Shown here: piece by piece, positions 19,425 to 29,616 of the stretch
Numbering within the stretch: position 1 is the stretch's first letter
Layout: every line of letters begins with the position of its first letter
The notes under the pieces: generated by a model
Told to the model about the DNA's origin: nothing
The model's input: only the letters and a program-made list of their open reading frames with translations
Database searches by the model: none
From: Raineyella antarctica
GTDB lineage: Bacteria > Actinomycetota > Actinomycetes > Propionibacteriales > Propionibacteriaceae
Assembly (NCBI RefSeq): GCF_900092135.1
Contig: NZ_FMYF01000005.1
Span: forward strand, 62,001 to 126,000
DNA length: 64,000 nt
Reading direction: 5' to 3'
Program-made: the position numbers and the translations under genes

Positions 19425-19471
19425 ACGCACCACCGCCGCCGCCCGATCCGGGGCCCCGCGCGGTGGTGCGT
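19425..19471 (+). terminator. Terminator of mce
   Basis: A 12-base perfect stem (19425-19436 with 19460-19471, ACGCACCACCGC and its complement) around a 23-base G+C-rich loop, 13 bases after the mce stop. Confidence 0.7.
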
Positions 19472-19492
19472 CGTTTCGTCCCCGGGGCTGGG

Positions 19493-19498
19493 TAGCCT
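19493..19498 (+). promoter_or_regulatory. -10 box of the coiled-coil protein gene
   Basis: TAGCCT fits TANNNT and would give a leader of about 30 nt that carries an AGGAG ribosome site before the GTG at 19535. Confidence 0.5.
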
Positions 19499-19534
19499 AG
19501 GGGGCAGACGTCAGACCAGGAACAGGAGACGTAC

Positions 19535-21016
19535 GTGGCAACCGACAACGAGGGACTCGATCTCTTCGACGAGAACGCCAGCGCAGCGGGGAGCTTCCCG
19601 ACTGCGGCATGGGGCGGCTACAACAAGGCGTCGGTCGACGAGTACCTTCACTCACTCGAGGTCCAGATCGCCGACCTGAAGCGGGTGCAGCGGGATCTTC
19701 GTCACACCGTCGACCAGCAGCGCGCGGAGCTGGACAAGCCGGTGCAGATGGACTTCTCCAGCCTGGGCGGCCACACCACGCAGATCCTGTCGACCGCCGA
19801 GGCCCAGGCTCGCGAGATCACCGATCGGGCCAACTCGCAGGCCGAGCAGTTGCTGGCCGAGGCCCGCCACCAGGCCGCCGAGACCCGTCATGCCGCCCAG
19901 CAGGACGCCGAGGACCTGCGCACCACCACACTCGTCGACGCCACTGCCCTGCGCGAGCGCTGGGAGGCGGAGACCCAGGCCATCCTCGAACGCAGCCGCG
20001 CCGAGGCCGAGGCCATGGTCAACGCTGCCGCCCAGCACGCGGACGCGGTCAAGGGCCAGGCCGACGCCCACGCCGAGATGGTACGGACCGGAGCGGACGT
20101 CGAGGCGCGGACGATCCTCGCCGACGCCGACCGTGCCGCGACCGAACTGCGCGACTCCGCCACCACCGAGGCCGCAGCCACCCGGTCCGCCGCGGAGGAC
20201 GACGCCCGGCGGATCCGGGACGAGGCGGCCGAGAAGGCGCGACTGACGCTGGAGGGCGCCCGCGACCAGGCCCGTACGCTGCTGGCCGACGCCGAGGACC
20301 GCTCGCGGCGCCTGCTCGAGGAGGCTCGGGCCGAGGCCGCACGACTGCAGGAGGAGACGTCGGCAGAGGCCGCCACCCTGCGCGAGAGCGTCGCCCTGGA
20401 GGCCCGCACGACCCGCCGCCAGGTATCCGACGAGCGCGACGCCACGCTGGCACTGCTCCGGGACGAGGTGGTGCGGGTGCGCGAGCAGACGCAGACGCTC
20501 CTCGAGGACGCCACCGCCCGGCACGAGGCGCTGCTGGCCTCGGTCGCCGAGGAGTCCGAGCGTGCCCAGCGCCTGCGCACCGGAGCACTGGCCGAGGCGG
20601 AGCAGACGAAGGTGCTCGCGTCCCGGGAGGCCCAGCAGCTGGTCCACCAGGCCCAGCAGGAGGCCGAGACGGCCCACCAGAAGGTCGCCGACCGATGGCA
20701 GGAGCGCCAGAGCAAGCTCCGCCGGGAGGCGGACATGCTGGCCCAGCGCAAGCGCGCCATCCTCGCCCAGCTGTCCAGCCTGTCGGCGCTGGCCGGCACC
20801 AGTGCCGAGGACTTCCCGGACATGGAGTTCGGCGCGCTCGACGACTTCAGCCGTGATCCGGTCATCGACCTGCCCGACGACCCGGACGACCACGAGTCCG
20901 AGCACGGCGACGAGGCGACGGTGGTTCTCGACCGCGAGTCTGCCGAGCGGCTGGAGGAGCAGCGCCTGGGCGACAAGAAGCTGCAGGACGGTGAACCGGC
21001 GGCCAGGAGGCCCTGA
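19535..21016 (+). CDS. DivIVA-motif hendecad coiled-coil protein at the Scy/FilP locus
   Basis: 493 residues. An N-terminal segment has the DivIVA-like signature GGYNKASVDEYL (residues 27-38). From about residue 76 to 320 the sequence can be cut into more than 20 successive 11-residue units with Ala at position 6 and Ile/Leu/Val at position 9, with almost no phase breaks. That is a hendecad coiled coil. In Streptomyces the long coiled-coil polarity proteins Scy and FilP lie next to mce and meaB (from memory), the same neighbours as here. A cytoskeletal, cell-pole or cell-wall-growth scaffold role is therefore likely. The C-terminus is acidic. Confidence 0.82.
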   Translation: MATDNEGLDLFDENASAAGSFPTAAWGGYNKASVDEYLHSLEVQIADLKRVQRDLRHTVDQQRAELDKPVQMDFSSLGGHTTQILSTAEAQAREITDRANSQAEQLLAEARHQAAETRHAAQQDAEDLRTTTLVDATALRERWEAETQAILERSRAEAEAMVNAAAQHADAVKGQADAHAEMVRTGADVEARTILADADRAATELRDSATTEAAATRSAAEDDARRIRDEAAEKARLTLEGARDQARTLLADAEDRSRRLLEEARAEAARLQEETSAEAATLRESVALEARTTRRQVSDERDATLALLRDEVVRVREQTQTLLEDATARHEALLASVAEESERAQRLRTGALAEAEQTKVLASREAQQLVHQAQQEAETAHQKVADRWQERQSKLRREADMLAQRKRAILAQLSSLSALAGTSAEDFPDMEFGALDDFSRDPVIDLPDDPDDHESEHGDEATVVLDRESAERLEEQRLGDKKLQDGEPAARRP

Positions 21017-21043
21017 CGGCGTGGGGCGGGACCGCCCGGCGGA

Positions 21044-21760
21044 TCAGAAGAGCCGGTCCTCCGAGTGGTCCATCCCGCGCAGCGCGTCGTAGTCGACTGT
21101 CACGCAGGTGATGCCGCGGTCCTCGGCGAGCACCCTGGCCTGGGGCTTGATCTGCTGGGCCGCGAAGATGCCCCGGACCTTGCCCAGCCTCGTGTCGCGC
21201 CGCATCAGCTCCAGGTAGCGGGTGAGCTGCTCGACGCCGTCGATCTCGCCGCGGCGCTTCACCTCGACCGCGACGTACGCCCCGTCGGAGTCCTTGCAGA
21301 GCAGGTCGACCGGGCCGATCGCCGTCGGGAACTCCCTGCGGACGGTCGTCCAGCCGGCCCCGAAGGTCTCCGGGTTCTCGGCCAGCAGGGCCTGCAGGTG
21401 CGCCTCGACGCCGTCCTTCTGCAGGCCGGGATCGATGCCCAGCTCGTGCTCGGAGTCGTGCAGGAACTCGGCAATCGAGATCTGCAGCTGCGAGGGCTCC
21501 TTGCCCGAGCCGCGCACCGTCCATACCTCGAGGATCTGCGGGTCGAGGTCGGCGACCACCGCCGCCTCGTCCGCCTCTGCCGGGCGCACCTCCAGGGTGC
21601 ACGGCGCACTCATCCAGTTCAGCGGCTTGTAGGCGCGGTCGTCGGCATGCACCGACACGGAACCGTCCGCCTTCACCATGATGAGCCGATTCGCCATCGG
21701 CAGGTGGGCGGTCAAGGCCCCCGCGTAGTCGACCTGACACCTAGCAATCACCAATCGCAC
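21044..21760 (-). CDS. nucS: Mismatch-specific endonuclease EndoMS/NucS
   Basis: Replaces MutS/MutL in actinobacteria: it cuts both strands at mismatched bases and interacts with the sliding clamp. 238 residues, typical length. The C-terminal nuclease domain shows the restriction-like catalytic core, Asp in GPVDLLCKD and Glu-x-Lys in VEVKRRG. The N-terminal domain starts [14 protein letters not shown], as in mycobacterial NucS. The GTG start at 21760 is preceded by TAGCGT and six bases, so the transcript is probably leaderless. It converges on the coiled-coil gene with only 27 bp between stops. Confidence 0.95.
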   Translation of the reverse strand: MRLVIARCQVDYAGALTAHLPMANRLIMVKADGSVSVHADDRAYKPLNWMSAPCTLEVRPAEADEAAVVADLDPQILEVWTVRGSGKEPSQLQISIAEFLHDSEHELGIDPGLQKDGVEAHLQALLAENPETFGAGWTTVRREFPTAIGPVDLLCKDSDGAYVAVEVKRRGEIDGVEQLTRYLELMRRDTRLGKVRGIFAAQQIKPQARVLAEDRGITCVTVDYDALRGMDHSEDRLF

Positions 21761-21766
21761 CGTTCC

Positions 21767-21784
21767 ACGCTACCTGACTATGCT
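21767..21784. promoter_or_regulatory. Overlapping divergent promoters of nucS and the zinc-protein operon
   Basis: The minus strand carries TAGCGT (21772-21767), six bases before the nucS GTG. The plus strand carries TATGCT (21779-21784), whose transcript would start near 21791. The two -10 boxes are only 6 bp apart and each promoter's spacer covers the other's -10, so polymerase can occupy only one at a time. This predicts mutual exclusion of the two transcripts. Confidence 0.6.
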
Positions 21785-21825
21785 GGGGGCGCACGACCAC
21801 CGATGAGCGGCGACCGAGGAGGAGC

Positions 21826-22098
21826 ATGAAGCGGCGACCCAGCAAGCACCTCCAGGCCCCGCGGCCCCTGGGCGCCAGCCATGCTCGCGCGGACAGCAAG
21901 GCCGACGGCCGCTGGGTCGTCCGGACGATGGCCGGCCAGCACGCGGTGAAGTCGTACGTGTGCCCGGGCTGCAACCACGAGATCCGGCCGGGCACCCCGC
22001 ACCTGGTCGTCTGGCCCCATGACCCGGGGCCGGGAACCGACAGCGCCGTGGGGCAACGCCGCCACTGGCACACCGCCTGCTGGAGCCGACGCCCATGA
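21826..22098 (+). CDS. Small zinc-binding-like protein, 90 residues
   Basis: The sequence has a metal-site pattern: CPGC near residue 44, then HWHTAC close to the C-terminus. The N-terminus is basic. Similar small proteins are encoded beside nucS and an alpha/beta hydrolase in other actinobacteria, often mislabelled 'ATP/GTP-binding protein' (recollection). AGGAGGAG lies just before the ATG. The stop overlaps the next start as ATGA, so the two are translationally coupled. Role unknown; an RNA- or DNA-binding protein is possible. Confidence 0.75.
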   Translation: MKRRPSKHLQAPRPLGASHARADSKADGRWVVRTMAGQHAVKSYVCPGCNHEIRPGTPHLVVWPHDPGPGTDSAVGQRRHWHTACWSRRP

Positions 22099-22916
22099 GC
22101 CCTGTACCTGACCTGTTCTCCATCACGTTCGGACGCAGCGGTCCGCTGGTCGTGTTCTGCCACGGCCTGCTCGGGCAGGGGCGCAACTTCGCCATGGTGG
22201 CCAAGCACCTGGGCCTCAACGGAGCCCGTACGGTGCTGCTCGACATGCCCAACCATGGCCGCTCCCTGTGGACCGAGCACTTCGACTACCGCGAGACCGC
22301 CGACATCGTGGCCCGCTGGCTGACCGCCTCCCCGGAGGTCGGCGGGGAGCCCGCCGTCCTGGTCGGGCACTCGATGGGGGGCAAGATCGCGATGCTGATC
22401 GCCCTGGAGCATCCCGAACTGGTGGACCGGCTCGTCGTGGCGGACATGTCGCCGGTGACCTACCGCCGCAACCACGCGTTCCGCGACATCGTCGATGCCA
22501 TCAAGCACCTCGACCTGGCCAACCTCAAGGACCGGGAGCAGGCCTCCGAGGTCCTGCGCCAGTACCTGCCCGACCACGCCATCCGGGCGTGGGTGCTGCA
22601 GAACCTGGCACGGGACGGCAGGTCGTGGCGCTGGCTGCCGAACCTGGACCTGCTCGACGCCGAACTGGACCGCGTCCTCGGGTGGCCGGAGGGGGTCGAG
22701 GGCAGCTGGCCCGGTCCCACCCTGTGGATCAAGGGGGCTGACAGCGACTACGTGCTGCCCGAGTACACGCCGGTGATGAAGAGCTACTTCCCGGCCACGC
22801 TGAAGGTCACGATCAAGGACGCCGGCCACTGGGTGCACACCGAGCAGCGGGAGGTATTCACCAGCACGGTGGAGCGCTTCGTCCTGCCGGCGCCCGCCCC
22901 CGCCGCTGCGCGCTGA
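22095..22916 (+). CDS. Alpha/beta-fold hydrolase
   Basis: 273 residues. The nucleophile elbow GHSMGG lies after the fourth predicted strand, the oxyanion region is CHGLLGQGRNF, and the catalytic His is in DAGHWVHTEQ near the C-terminus. The closest recognisable type is the YbfF/esterase-like group with the motif MPNHGRS. The substrate cannot be named. The ATG overlaps the preceding stop, so both genes share the promoter at 21779. Confidence 0.85.
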   Translation: MSPVPDLFSITFGRSGPLVVFCHGLLGQGRNFAMVAKHLGLNGARTVLLDMPNHGRSLWTEHFDYRETADIVARWLTASPEVGGEPAVLVGHSMGGKIAMLIALEHPELVDRLVVADMSPVTYRRNHAFRDIVDAIKHLDLANLKDREQASEVLRQYLPDHAIRAWVLQNLARDGRSWRWLPNLDLLDAELDRVLGWPEGVEGSWPGPTLWIKGADSDYVLPEYTPVMKSYFPATLKVTIKDAGHWVHTEQREVFTSTVERFVLPAPAPAAAR

Positions 22917-22992
22917 TCCCGGAACGAACTGGCCCGGGACGAGCGGGCCCATGCCCGGCCGGGCCTGGGGGGAGGTCCCCCGCCGGCGGCGC

Positions 22993-23745
22993 TCAGCCCA
23001 GCTTGACCGCCGTGATCCGGGCCGCGTTGTTCGGCCTACCTGTGCCGTCGGCGTTCGAGCCGTCCTGGCCCTCGGCGGCGATCCGGGTGACCACCCCGGT
23101 GGAGGCCTGGTCCATGTGCCCCAGCACGGTGTACCGGGGAGGGAGCCGCGAGTCCTGGTAGACGAGGAAGAACTGGGAGCCGTTCGTGTCCGCACCGGCG
23201 TTCGCCATCGCGACCGTCCCTGCGGTGTACACCGTGGCCGGATCGACCTCGTCGACGAAGCGGTAGCCCGGACCGCCCATCCCGGTCCCGGTCGGGTCCC
23301 CGCACTGCAGCATGAACAGGCCGTTGTCGGCCAGCCGGTGGCAGGCGGTGTCGGTGTAGAAGCCCTGGGCGGCCAGGGACTCGAAGCTGTTGGTCGCACA
23401 CGGTGCCGTGGCCCGGTCCATCGTGACCACGACGTCGCCCACGGCAAAAGACAGCGTCACGGCCGCAGAACCGGTCGAGGGCGCCTGGGCCGGCGGGGGG
23501 TCCACCGGCTTGGCCGGCTCGCCGCTCGGCCGGTAGCTGCAGGTGACGGTGGCGACCGTGCTCGTCGCAGCGGGGGCGCCACCCGTCGTCGCTGCGGTGG
23601 GAGCGGAACCCGCGGCCGGCGCCGCGGCCTCGTTGCCCCGCGGGGCACAGGCGCCCAGGGCGACGGCGGCCAGTCCGGCCAGGGCCAGTGCGGACACGGT
23701 CCGCACGCGGCGCTCGATCCTGCGACGCACACCTGAACCGGGCAT
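22993..23745 (-). CDS. Lipoprotein cyclophilin-type peptidyl-prolyl isomerase
   Basis: 250 residues. A signal peptide ends in the lipobox LGAC (Cys33), so the protein should be exported and lipid-anchored. An Ala/Pro/Thr-rich linker follows, then a cyclophilin domain with TNSFESLAAQGFY, CHRLADNGLFMLQCGDPTG, TVAMANAGADTNGSQFF and YTVLGHM. The canonical active-site FHR and FMIQGGD motifs appear as CHR and FMLQCGD, so activity may be altered. GGAGGAG precedes the ATG. A role in folding secreted proteins is inferred. Confidence 0.88.
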   Translation of the reverse strand: MPGSGVRRRIERRVRTVSALALAGLAAVALGACAPRGNEAAAPAAGSAPTAATTGGAPAATSTVATVTCSYRPSGEPAKPVDPPPAQAPSTGSAAVTLSFAVGDVVVTMDRATAPCATNSFESLAAQGFYTDTACHRLADNGLFMLQCGDPTGTGMGGPGYRFVDEVDPATVYTAGTVAMANAGADTNGSQFFLVYQDSRLPPRYTVLGHMDQASTGVVTRIAAEGQDGSNADGTGRPNNAARITAVKLG

Positions 23746-23786
23746 CCCGCACTCCTCCAGCCTCCGTCGCCGACGTACGCATCCCG

Positions 23787-23792
23787 TACGCT
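23787..23792 (+). promoter_or_regulatory. -10 box of pduO (leaderless)
   Basis: TACGCT, six bases, then ATG at 23799. No ribosome site precedes the ATG, which supports a leaderless mRNA. The 53-bp gap is shared with the divergent cyclophilin gene. Confidence 0.65.
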
Positions 23793-23798
23793 GGCCCC

Positions 23799-24497
23799 AT
23801 GGTCAACCTCAACCGAATCTACACGCGGACCGGCGATGCGGGCTCCACCCGGCTCTCCGACATGTCCTGGGCGCGCAAGACCGACGCCCGGGTGAGGGCG
23901 TACGGGGACGTCGACGAGGCGAACTCGGTGATCGGCCTGGCACTGGCCATGGGCGGGCTGAGCGATGAGGTGGCCGACCTGCTCCGCCTGGTCCAGAACG
24001 AGCTGTTCGACCTGGGCGCCGACCTGTCCAACCCGCTCTCGGAGAACCCGCCCTATCCCCCGCTCCGGATCGAGCAGGCCTCGATCGACCGGCTCGAGGC
24101 ATGGTGCGACGAGTTCACCGAGCGGCTGCCCAATTTGGCCTCCTTCATCCTGCCGGGCGGCAGCCCGGCCGCCGCCCACCTGCACCAGGCCCGCACGGTG
24201 ACCCGCCGGGCCGAACGGAGTGCCTGGGCCGCCGTGGAGGAGTACGGGACGGACCCGAGCAGTTCCGAGGACGTGCCGGGCGGTGTCAACCAGTTGGCGC
24301 TGACCTACCTCAACCGGCTGTCGGACCTGCTCTTCATCCTGACCAGGGTGGTCAACGGCGAGGCCGGTGACATCCTCTGGGTGCCGGGTGGGGACCGCCG
24401 CCCGCAGGACCCGCGGGCGGTGCGCCGGCGGGAGCGGATCACCTCCCGGCCGAACGCGATGGACGCCGCCCACGAAGCGGGTGGCGAACCGTCCTGA
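23799..24497 (+). CDS. pduO: Cob(I)alamin adenosyltransferase, PduO type
   Basis: Makes adenosylcobalamin from cob(I)alamin and ATP. The N-terminal ATP-binding loop is IYTRTGDAGSTRLSD, followed by the family signature YGDVDEANSVIG. FILPGGSPAAAHLHQARTV and ERSAW are also conserved. The first 190 residues cover the usual domain; the last 40 form a charged extension. 232 residues. With meaB and mce in the same 7 kb it supplies the cofactor for methylmalonyl-CoA mutase. I chose ATG 23799 because it is where homology starts and because of the leaderless promoter. Confidence 0.93.
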   Translation: MVNLNRIYTRTGDAGSTRLSDMSWARKTDARVRAYGDVDEANSVIGLALAMGGLSDEVADLLRLVQNELFDLGADLSNPLSENPPYPPLRIEQASIDRLEAWCDEFTERLPNLASFILPGGSPAAAHLHQARTVTRRAERSAWAAVEEYGTDPSSSEDVPGGVNQLALTYLNRLSDLLFILTRVVNGEAGDILWVPGGDRRPQDPRAVRRRERITSRPNAMDAAHEAGGEPS

Positions 24498-24499
24498 CC

Positions 24500-24523
24500 C
24501 CTCCGCGGCCGACCGGCCGGAGG
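24500..24523. terminator. Bidirectional terminator between pduO and the DUF2550-like gene
   Basis: CCTCCG(CG)GCC pairs with GGCCGGAGG with a two-base bulge, in the 27-bp gap between convergent stops. Confidence 0.6.
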
Positions 24524-24524
24524 A

Positions 24525-24992
24525 TCACCCGGCGTCCAGCTCGGGTCGGCGTCGGTGCCCCCTCCCGGGCGGTGCCGCCTCGAGCCAGCTGAGGACGGCG
24601 GTGACGGCCTCCGGCGCCATCGCCAGGTCCCAGACGGCGGTTCCGCCGCCGATCTGGCGGCGCAACGGGACCACCCGGTACTCGGCGAACTCGCCGTCCT
24701 CGTGGTCCTCGGCCAGGGCCTGGCTCGGCAGGGCTGTGGTGCGGTCGCGCGGGAAGCGGAGCTTCGGCACGAATGACCAGCCGAAGTCGGGGTACCACCA
24801 CAGCTCCTCACCCCTGAAACGCCCGACTCCGGACACCCAGAGGGCGCCCGGAGTCGCGGAGTCGAGCTTGGCGCTGCAGTCGAAGGCCCCGTCCGCGCGC
24901 AGCAGCCAGATTCGTCGGACGATCAGGACGACGGCGGGGATGGCCAGCACCACAAGGACCACGAGGGCGAGCTTGAGGATGGCCAGCAGCAT
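24525..24992 (-). CDS. DUF2550-like membrane-anchored protein
   Basis: 155 residues: one N-terminal hydrophobic helix (LAILKLALVVLVVLAIP), then a soluble domain with WVSGVGRFRGEELWWYP and later LRFPRDR. It is placed right after atpC, as the DUF2550 gene is in many actinobacteria (recollection). Function unknown. The ATG at 24992 is preceded by TAGACT and seven bases, so it has its own leaderless promoter and is separated from atpC by a terminator. The longer in-frame start at 25052 would sit upstream of that promoter. Confidence 0.75.
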   Translation of the reverse strand: MLLAILKLALVVLVVLAIPAVVLIVRRIWLLRADGAFDCSAKLDSATPGALWVSGVGRFRGEELWWYPDFGWSFVPKLRFPRDRTTALPSQALAEDHEDGEFAEYRVVPLRRQIGGGTAVWDLAMAPEAVTAVLSWLEAAPPGRGHRRRPELDAG

Positions 24993-24999
24993 GCGGCAC

Positions 25000-25005
25000 A
25001 GTCTA
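25000..25005 (-). promoter_or_regulatory. -10 box of the DUF2550-like gene (leaderless)
   Basis: TAGACT on the minus strand, seven bases before the ATG at 24992. It lies after the atp terminator, so this gene is transcribed independently of atpC. Confidence 0.6.
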
Positions 25006-25054
25006 CTGACAATTTCCCTGCCGCTGAACGTTCCCTGCCACTGAACGCGCACGC

Positions 25055-25092
25055 CACGGGGGCGGGACCACCGTAGTGGTCCCGCCCCCGTG
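25055..25092 (-). terminator. Terminator of the atp operon
   Basis: A perfect 17-base stem (25055-25071 with 25076-25092) closed by a CGTA loop, 27 bases after the atpC stop. Confidence 0.9.
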
Positions 25093-25119
25093 TGCGGTCA
25101 GTTGCAGCTGTCCCCGGCC

Positions 25120-25551
25120 TCAGACGGCCAGGGCGGCACTGGACTTCCCCGTGAACTTCTCGGCCGCACGCACCTGGGCGCGGGCCCGCGCCATCTGCTC
25201 GCGGGTCGCCACGTCGTCGGTCTCGTGGTCGAGGCGATCCTTCGCCTCGAGGTACTCCCGCTCGGCCTCCGCGAGGTCGATCTCGCCACCGAGTCGTGCG
25301 AACGAGCTCAGGATCGAGACCCGGCCCTGGGCGACGGAGATGAATCCGTCGTCCACGGCCACGATCTCCCGGTTGCCCTCAGGGGTGTAGATCTCCACGG
25401 CCGACGGCTGCAGCAGCGCGACGACCGGGGAGTGCCCCGGGAGGATACCGATGTCACCGTCGACGGTGCGGGCGATGATGTTCACGGCCTCGCCCGACCA
25501 GATGCTGCGCTCGGCCGAGACAACCTCGACGTGGAGGGTGCTCGTCGCCAT
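25120..25551 (-). CDS. atpC: ATP synthase epsilon subunit
   Basis: F1 central-stalk subunit that couples rotation and restrains ATP hydrolysis. 143 residues: an N-terminal beta-sandwich (LHVEVVSAERSIWSGEA, IGILPGHSPVVALL) and a C-terminal helical pair rich in Arg/Glu/Ala. It follows atpD after three bases and is the last gene before the operon terminator. Confidence 0.96.
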   Translation of the reverse strand: MATSTLHVEVVSAERSIWSGEAVNIIARTVDGDIGILPGHSPVVALLQPSAVEIYTPEGNREIVAVDDGFISVAQGRVSILSSFARLGGEIDLAEAEREYLEAKDRLDHETDDVATREQMARARAQVRAAEKFTGKSSAALAV

Positions 25552-25554
25552 GGC

Positions 25555-27015
<1,461 letters not shown>

Positions 27016-27026
27016 TCACTTCGCTC

Positions 27027-27980
27027 TCACGCGCTCTCGGACAGCGCGGCGGCGCCACCCACGATTTCGGTAATTTCCTGGGTGATCGATGCCTGGCGCG
27101 CCTGGTTGGCCTCGCGCGTCAGGTCCCTGATGATGTCACTGGCGTTGTCGGTCGCCGACTTCATCGCGGCCTGGCGGGAAGCCAGCTCGGATGCGGCGGC
27201 CTGCATCAGCGCGTAGTACACGCGGTTGCCGATGTAGAGCGGCAGGAGGTGGTCCAGGACCGCCTCCGGGTCCGGCTCGAAGTCGAACGGGGTCTCGACC
27301 CTGTTCTCCTGGTCGGCCGGCGCATGGTGCAGCTCCGTCATCCGCGCACCGCTCTCGGCACGCTCGGCGGCCTCCTCCTCGGAGACGACCTCCAGCGGCA
27401 GCAGCCGGATGATCTGCGGGACCTGCTTGACGCGCGACACGAAACGGGTGAAGACGAGGAAGATCTCGTCGACCCCGCCCTCCTCCGTGGGGGTGAGGAA
27501 CGCATCCAGCAGGACCCTCGAGATCTCCTCGGCATGCTTGTAGCCGGGTGCCTCGGAGAAGCCCTCCCACGCCTGCGTGACCTCGCGGTCACGGAACTCG
27601 TAGAACGCCGCGCCCTTCTTGCCGGTGATGTAGGTGTCCATCTCCCGGTGGTGCTTGACGGTCAGGTAGTGCCGGACGGACTCGCCGGCCCGCAGCACGT
27701 TCGTCGAGTAGCCGCCGGCGAGGCCACGGTCGGAGGTGACCAGCAGCACCGCGGAGCGACGGGGATGCTCCAGCTCGGTGAGGAGCGGGTGGTCCATGTC
27801 GCCACGGCTGGCGACGGCCGCGAGGGCGCGCGTCAGCTCACGGGTGTACGGGTCCGCCGCCTCGGCGACCTGTTGGGCCTTCCGGATCCGGCTCGCCGCG
27901 ATCAACTCCATCGCATGGGTGATCTTCTTCGTGGTCTGGACGGATTTCGTCCGATCACGTAGTTCGCGAAGGGTAGCCAC
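27027..27980 (-). CDS. atpG: ATP synthase gamma subunit
   Basis: Rotor shaft of F1. 317 residues, long N- and C-terminal helices with the conserved ends LRELRDRTKSVQTTKKITHAM and QASITQEITEIVGGAAAL. A central Rossmann-like part has LLVTSDRGLAGGYSTNVLR. An acidic insertion (ESGARMTELHHAPADQENRVE, interrupted) near residues 205-230 resembles the extra gamma loop of mycobacteria that suppresses ATPase activity; this is a comparison from memory. GTG start at 27980, one base from atpA. Confidence 0.96.
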   Translation of the reverse strand: MATLRELRDRTKSVQTTKKITHAMELIAASRIRKAQQVAEAADPYTRELTRALAAVASRGDMDHPLLTELEHPRRSAVLLVTSDRGLAGGYSTNVLRAGESVRHYLTVKHHREMDTYITGKKGAAFYEFRDREVTQAWEGFSEAPGYKHAEEISRVLLDAFLTPTEEGGVDEIFLVFTRFVSRVKQVPQIIRLLPLEVVSEEEAAERAESGARMTELHHAPADQENRVETPFDFEPDPEAVLDHLLPLYIGNRVYYALMQAAASELASRQAAMKSATDNASDIIRDLTREANQARQASITQEITEIVGGAAALSESA

Positions 27981-27981
27981 G

Positions 27982-29616
27982 TCAGGCCTTCTTCACGACG
28001 ATCTGCGTGTGGTCCACGTCCTCGTCGCCGATCTTGGTCGGCTCGGCCTCGGTGCCCAGGATGTGGCCCTCGCTGGTGCGGAACTCCTTGCGGAACTCGC
28101 CGAGTGCCTGCTCCAGGCCGGCCTTCGACTCGTCGTCCAGCTTGCCGGAGTCGCGGATCGTGGCCAGCAGGCCGGTGTTGCGACGCAGGTACTCGAGGTA
28201 CTCGGCCTCGAAGCGCAGCACGTCCTCGACCTCGACCTCGTCGAGCTTGCCGGTGGTGCCGGCCCAGATGGAGACGGCCTCGTCCTCCATCGCGTACGGG
28301 GAGTACTGCTTCTGGCGCAGCAGCTCGGTCAGGCGGGAGCCACGGGCCAGCTGACGCTTGGTGGCGTCGTCCAGGCTGGAGGCGAACATCGCGAAGGCCT
28401 GCTGGTCGCGGTACTGGGCCAGGTCGATCTTCAGGGTGCCGGAGACACCCTTCATCGCCTTGGTCTGGGCCGCGCCACCAACACGGGACACCGAGATACC
28501 GACGTCCACGGCGGGACGCTGGTTCGCGTTGAACAGGTCGGACTGCAGGAAGATCTGGCCATCGGTGATGGAGATGACGTTGGTCGGGATGTACGCCGAC
28601 ACGTCGTTCGCCTTGGTCTCGATGATCGGCAGGCCGGTCATCGAGCCGCCGCCCTTGGCGTCGGAGAGCTTCGCGCAGCGCTCCAGCAGGCGCGAGTGCA
28701 GGAAGAACACGTCACCGGGGTAGGCCTCGCGGCCCGGGGGACGGCGCAGCAGCAGCGACATGGCACGGTAAGCCTCGGCCTGCTTGGTGAGGTCGTCGAA
28801 GACGATCAGGACGTGCTTGCCCTGGTACATCCAGTGCTGGCCGATGGCCGAGCCGGCGTAGGGGGCGATGTACTTGTAGCCGGCCGGGTCGGAGGCGGGG
28901 GCGTGGACGATGGTGGTGTACTCCATCGCGCCGGCCTTCTCCAGCACGCCACGGACCTCGGCGACGGTCGAGCCCTTCTGGCCGATGGCGACGTAGATGC
29001 AGCGGACCTGCTTCTTCGGGTCGCCGGACTCCCAGTTGGACTTCTGGTTGATGATCGTGTCGATGGCAATGGCGGTCTTGCCGGTCTTGCGGTCACCGAT
29101 GATCAGCTGGCGCTGGCCACGGCCGATCGGGGTCATCGAGTCGATGGCCTTGATGCCGGTCTGCAGCGGCTCGCGGACCTCCTGGCGGTCCATGACGCCG
29201 GCAGCCTGCAGCTCGAGGGGACGACGCCCCTCGATGTCGGCGATGTCGCCGAGGCCGTCGATCGGGTTGCCCATCGCGTCGACCACACGGCCGAGGTAGC
29301 CCTCGCCGACGGGGACCGAGAGGACGTCGCCCGTGCGGTACACGGTCTGGCCCTCGTCGATGCCCTCGGACGAGCCGAGGACGACGACACCGATCTCGCG
29401 GGCCTCGAGGTTCTGGGCGATGCCCAGCGTGCCGTTCTCGAAGCGCAGCAGCTCGTTGGCCATGGCCGAGGGCAGGCCCTCGACGCGGGCGATGCCGTCG
29501 CCGGAGGAGACAACCGTGCCAACCTCTTCACGAGAGGAGGTCTCCGGGGTGAATTGCCGGACGTACTGGTCCAGCGCGTTCCGGATTTCCTCCGGACGAA
29601 TAGTGAGTTCCGCCAT
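27982..29616 (-). CDS. atpA: ATP synthase alpha subunit
   Basis: Non-catalytic nucleotide-binding F1 subunit. The P-loop [17 protein letters not shown]-equivalent arginine region and the conserved N-terminus [15 protein letters not shown] are clear. 544 residues, including a C-terminal extension past the usual end ([20 protein letters not shown]), as is common in actinobacteria. It starts 103 bases after atpH; that gap shows no convincing terminator or promoter, so I treat it as one operon. Confidence 0.97.
   Translation of the reverse strand: MAELTIRPEEIRNALDQYVRQFTPETSSREEVGTVVSSGDGIARVEGLPSAMANELLRFENGTLGIAQNLEAREIGVVVLGSSEGIDEGQTVYRTGDVLSVPVGEGYLGRVVDAMGNPIDGLGDIADIEGRRPLELQAAGVMDRQEVREPLQTGIKAIDSMTPIGRGQRQLIIGDRKTGKTAIAIDTIINQKSNWESGDPKKQVRCIYVAIGQKGSTVAEVRGVLEKAGAMEYTTIVHAPASDPAGYKYIAPYAGSAIGQHWMYQGKHVLIVFDDLTKQAEAYRAMSLLLRRPPGREAYPGDVFFLHSRLLERCAKLSDAKGGGSMTGLPIIETKANDVSAYIPTNVISITDGQIFLQSDLFNANQRPAVDVGISVSRVGGAAQTKAMKGVSGTLKIDLAQYRDQQAFAMFASSLDDATKRQLARGSRLTELLRQKQYSPYAMEDEAVSIWAGTTGKLDEVEVEDVLRFEAEYLEYLRRNTGLLATIRDSGKLDDESKAGLEQALGEFRKEFRTSEGHILGTEAEPTKIGDEDVDHTQIVVKKA

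Noticed and set aside
22937-22992. Terminator between the hydrolase and cyclophilin genes
   Set aside because: Several G+C-rich half-palindromes overlap; no single hairpin stands out enough to report.
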